Shown here: one piece after another, positions 63,939 to 64,000 of the stretch | How positions within the stretch are numbered: position 1 is the stretch's first letter | How the letters are laid out: each line of letters starts with the position of its first letter | Source: Paramacrobiotus metropolitanus | Taxonomy: Eukaryota; Tardigrada; Eutardigrada; Parachela; Macrobiotidae | Direction of reading: 5' to 3' | Length of the DNA: 64,000 nt | NCBI RefSeq assembly: GCF_019649055.1 | Contig: NW_026570225.1 | Span: forward strand, 496,001 to 560,000 | Made by a program: the position numbers and the translations under genes | The notes under the pieces: generated by a model | What the model was told of the DNA's origin: nothing | Seen by the model: the letters and a program-made list of their open reading frames with translations, nothing else | Database searches by the model: none

Positions 63939-64000
63939 GTAAATGGGGTAATTTTAGTAACAAGCCATACTTAAAAGAAGTGTAGCCGAAAGCTTAAAAG

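Noticed and set aside
1-64000. An operon or trans-spliced gene cluster
   Set aside because: Genes alternate strands with wide gaps, and no repeated splice-leader acceptor pattern was seen at gene starts.

Overview
This is nuclear DNA of a small-genome invertebrate animal. Nearly every gene is a conserved eukaryotic protein gene cut by short GT-AG introns, mostly 50-500 bp, with T-rich tracts ending in CAG or TAG before the acceptors. Intergenic DNA is AT-rich and carries MITE-like and foldback elements. A compact ecdysozoan such as a tardigrade would fit, but the sequence alone does not settle the phylum. Exon junctions below were placed by reading frame, splice consensus and family conservation; for nearly every gene the exon lengths sum to an intact frame.

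Layout: COQ7 (+, 5' cut by the window edge); a degenerate cyclophilin-fold gene (-); a BTB-BACK gene (-); intronless MAGOH (+); a large DENND4/Crag gene (-, 13.5-7.1 kb); FAF2/UBXD8 (+); PPCS (-); LEO1 (-); NOP10 (+); MTAP (-); a CIMIP1/C20orf85-like gene (+); ALG14 (-), split by a 12.2-kb LTR element; ELP2 (+), followed by a decayed copy of its own last exon; INTS12 (-); a class I PRMT (+); STT3A (+); and XRCC5/Ku80 (+, 3' cut by the window edge). Head-to-head pairs that may share promoters include LEO1/NOP10, ALG14/ELP2, MTAP/CIMIP1-like and INTS12/PRMT. I see no operon logic. ALG14 and STT3A are both N-glycosylation genes, but their proximity looks incidental.

The most unusual object is the LTR element at 32507-44703. 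Its two 446-bp LTRs look identical and it has a 4-bp target duplication (ACAA), so it is very young. It lies antisense in an ALG14 intron. It encodes a gag-like capsid with a CCHC zinc knuckle, spread over three ORFs that each step -1 in frame with overlaps of about 50-60 nt. I find no protease, reverse transcriptase, RNase H or integrase. The place of pol is taken by about 5 kb of GC-richer DNA made of a 27-bp minisatellite and a field of palindromes with the core CCGACCTCAGGTCGG. It is best described as a giant gag-only (TR-GAG-like) non-autonomous retrotransposon.
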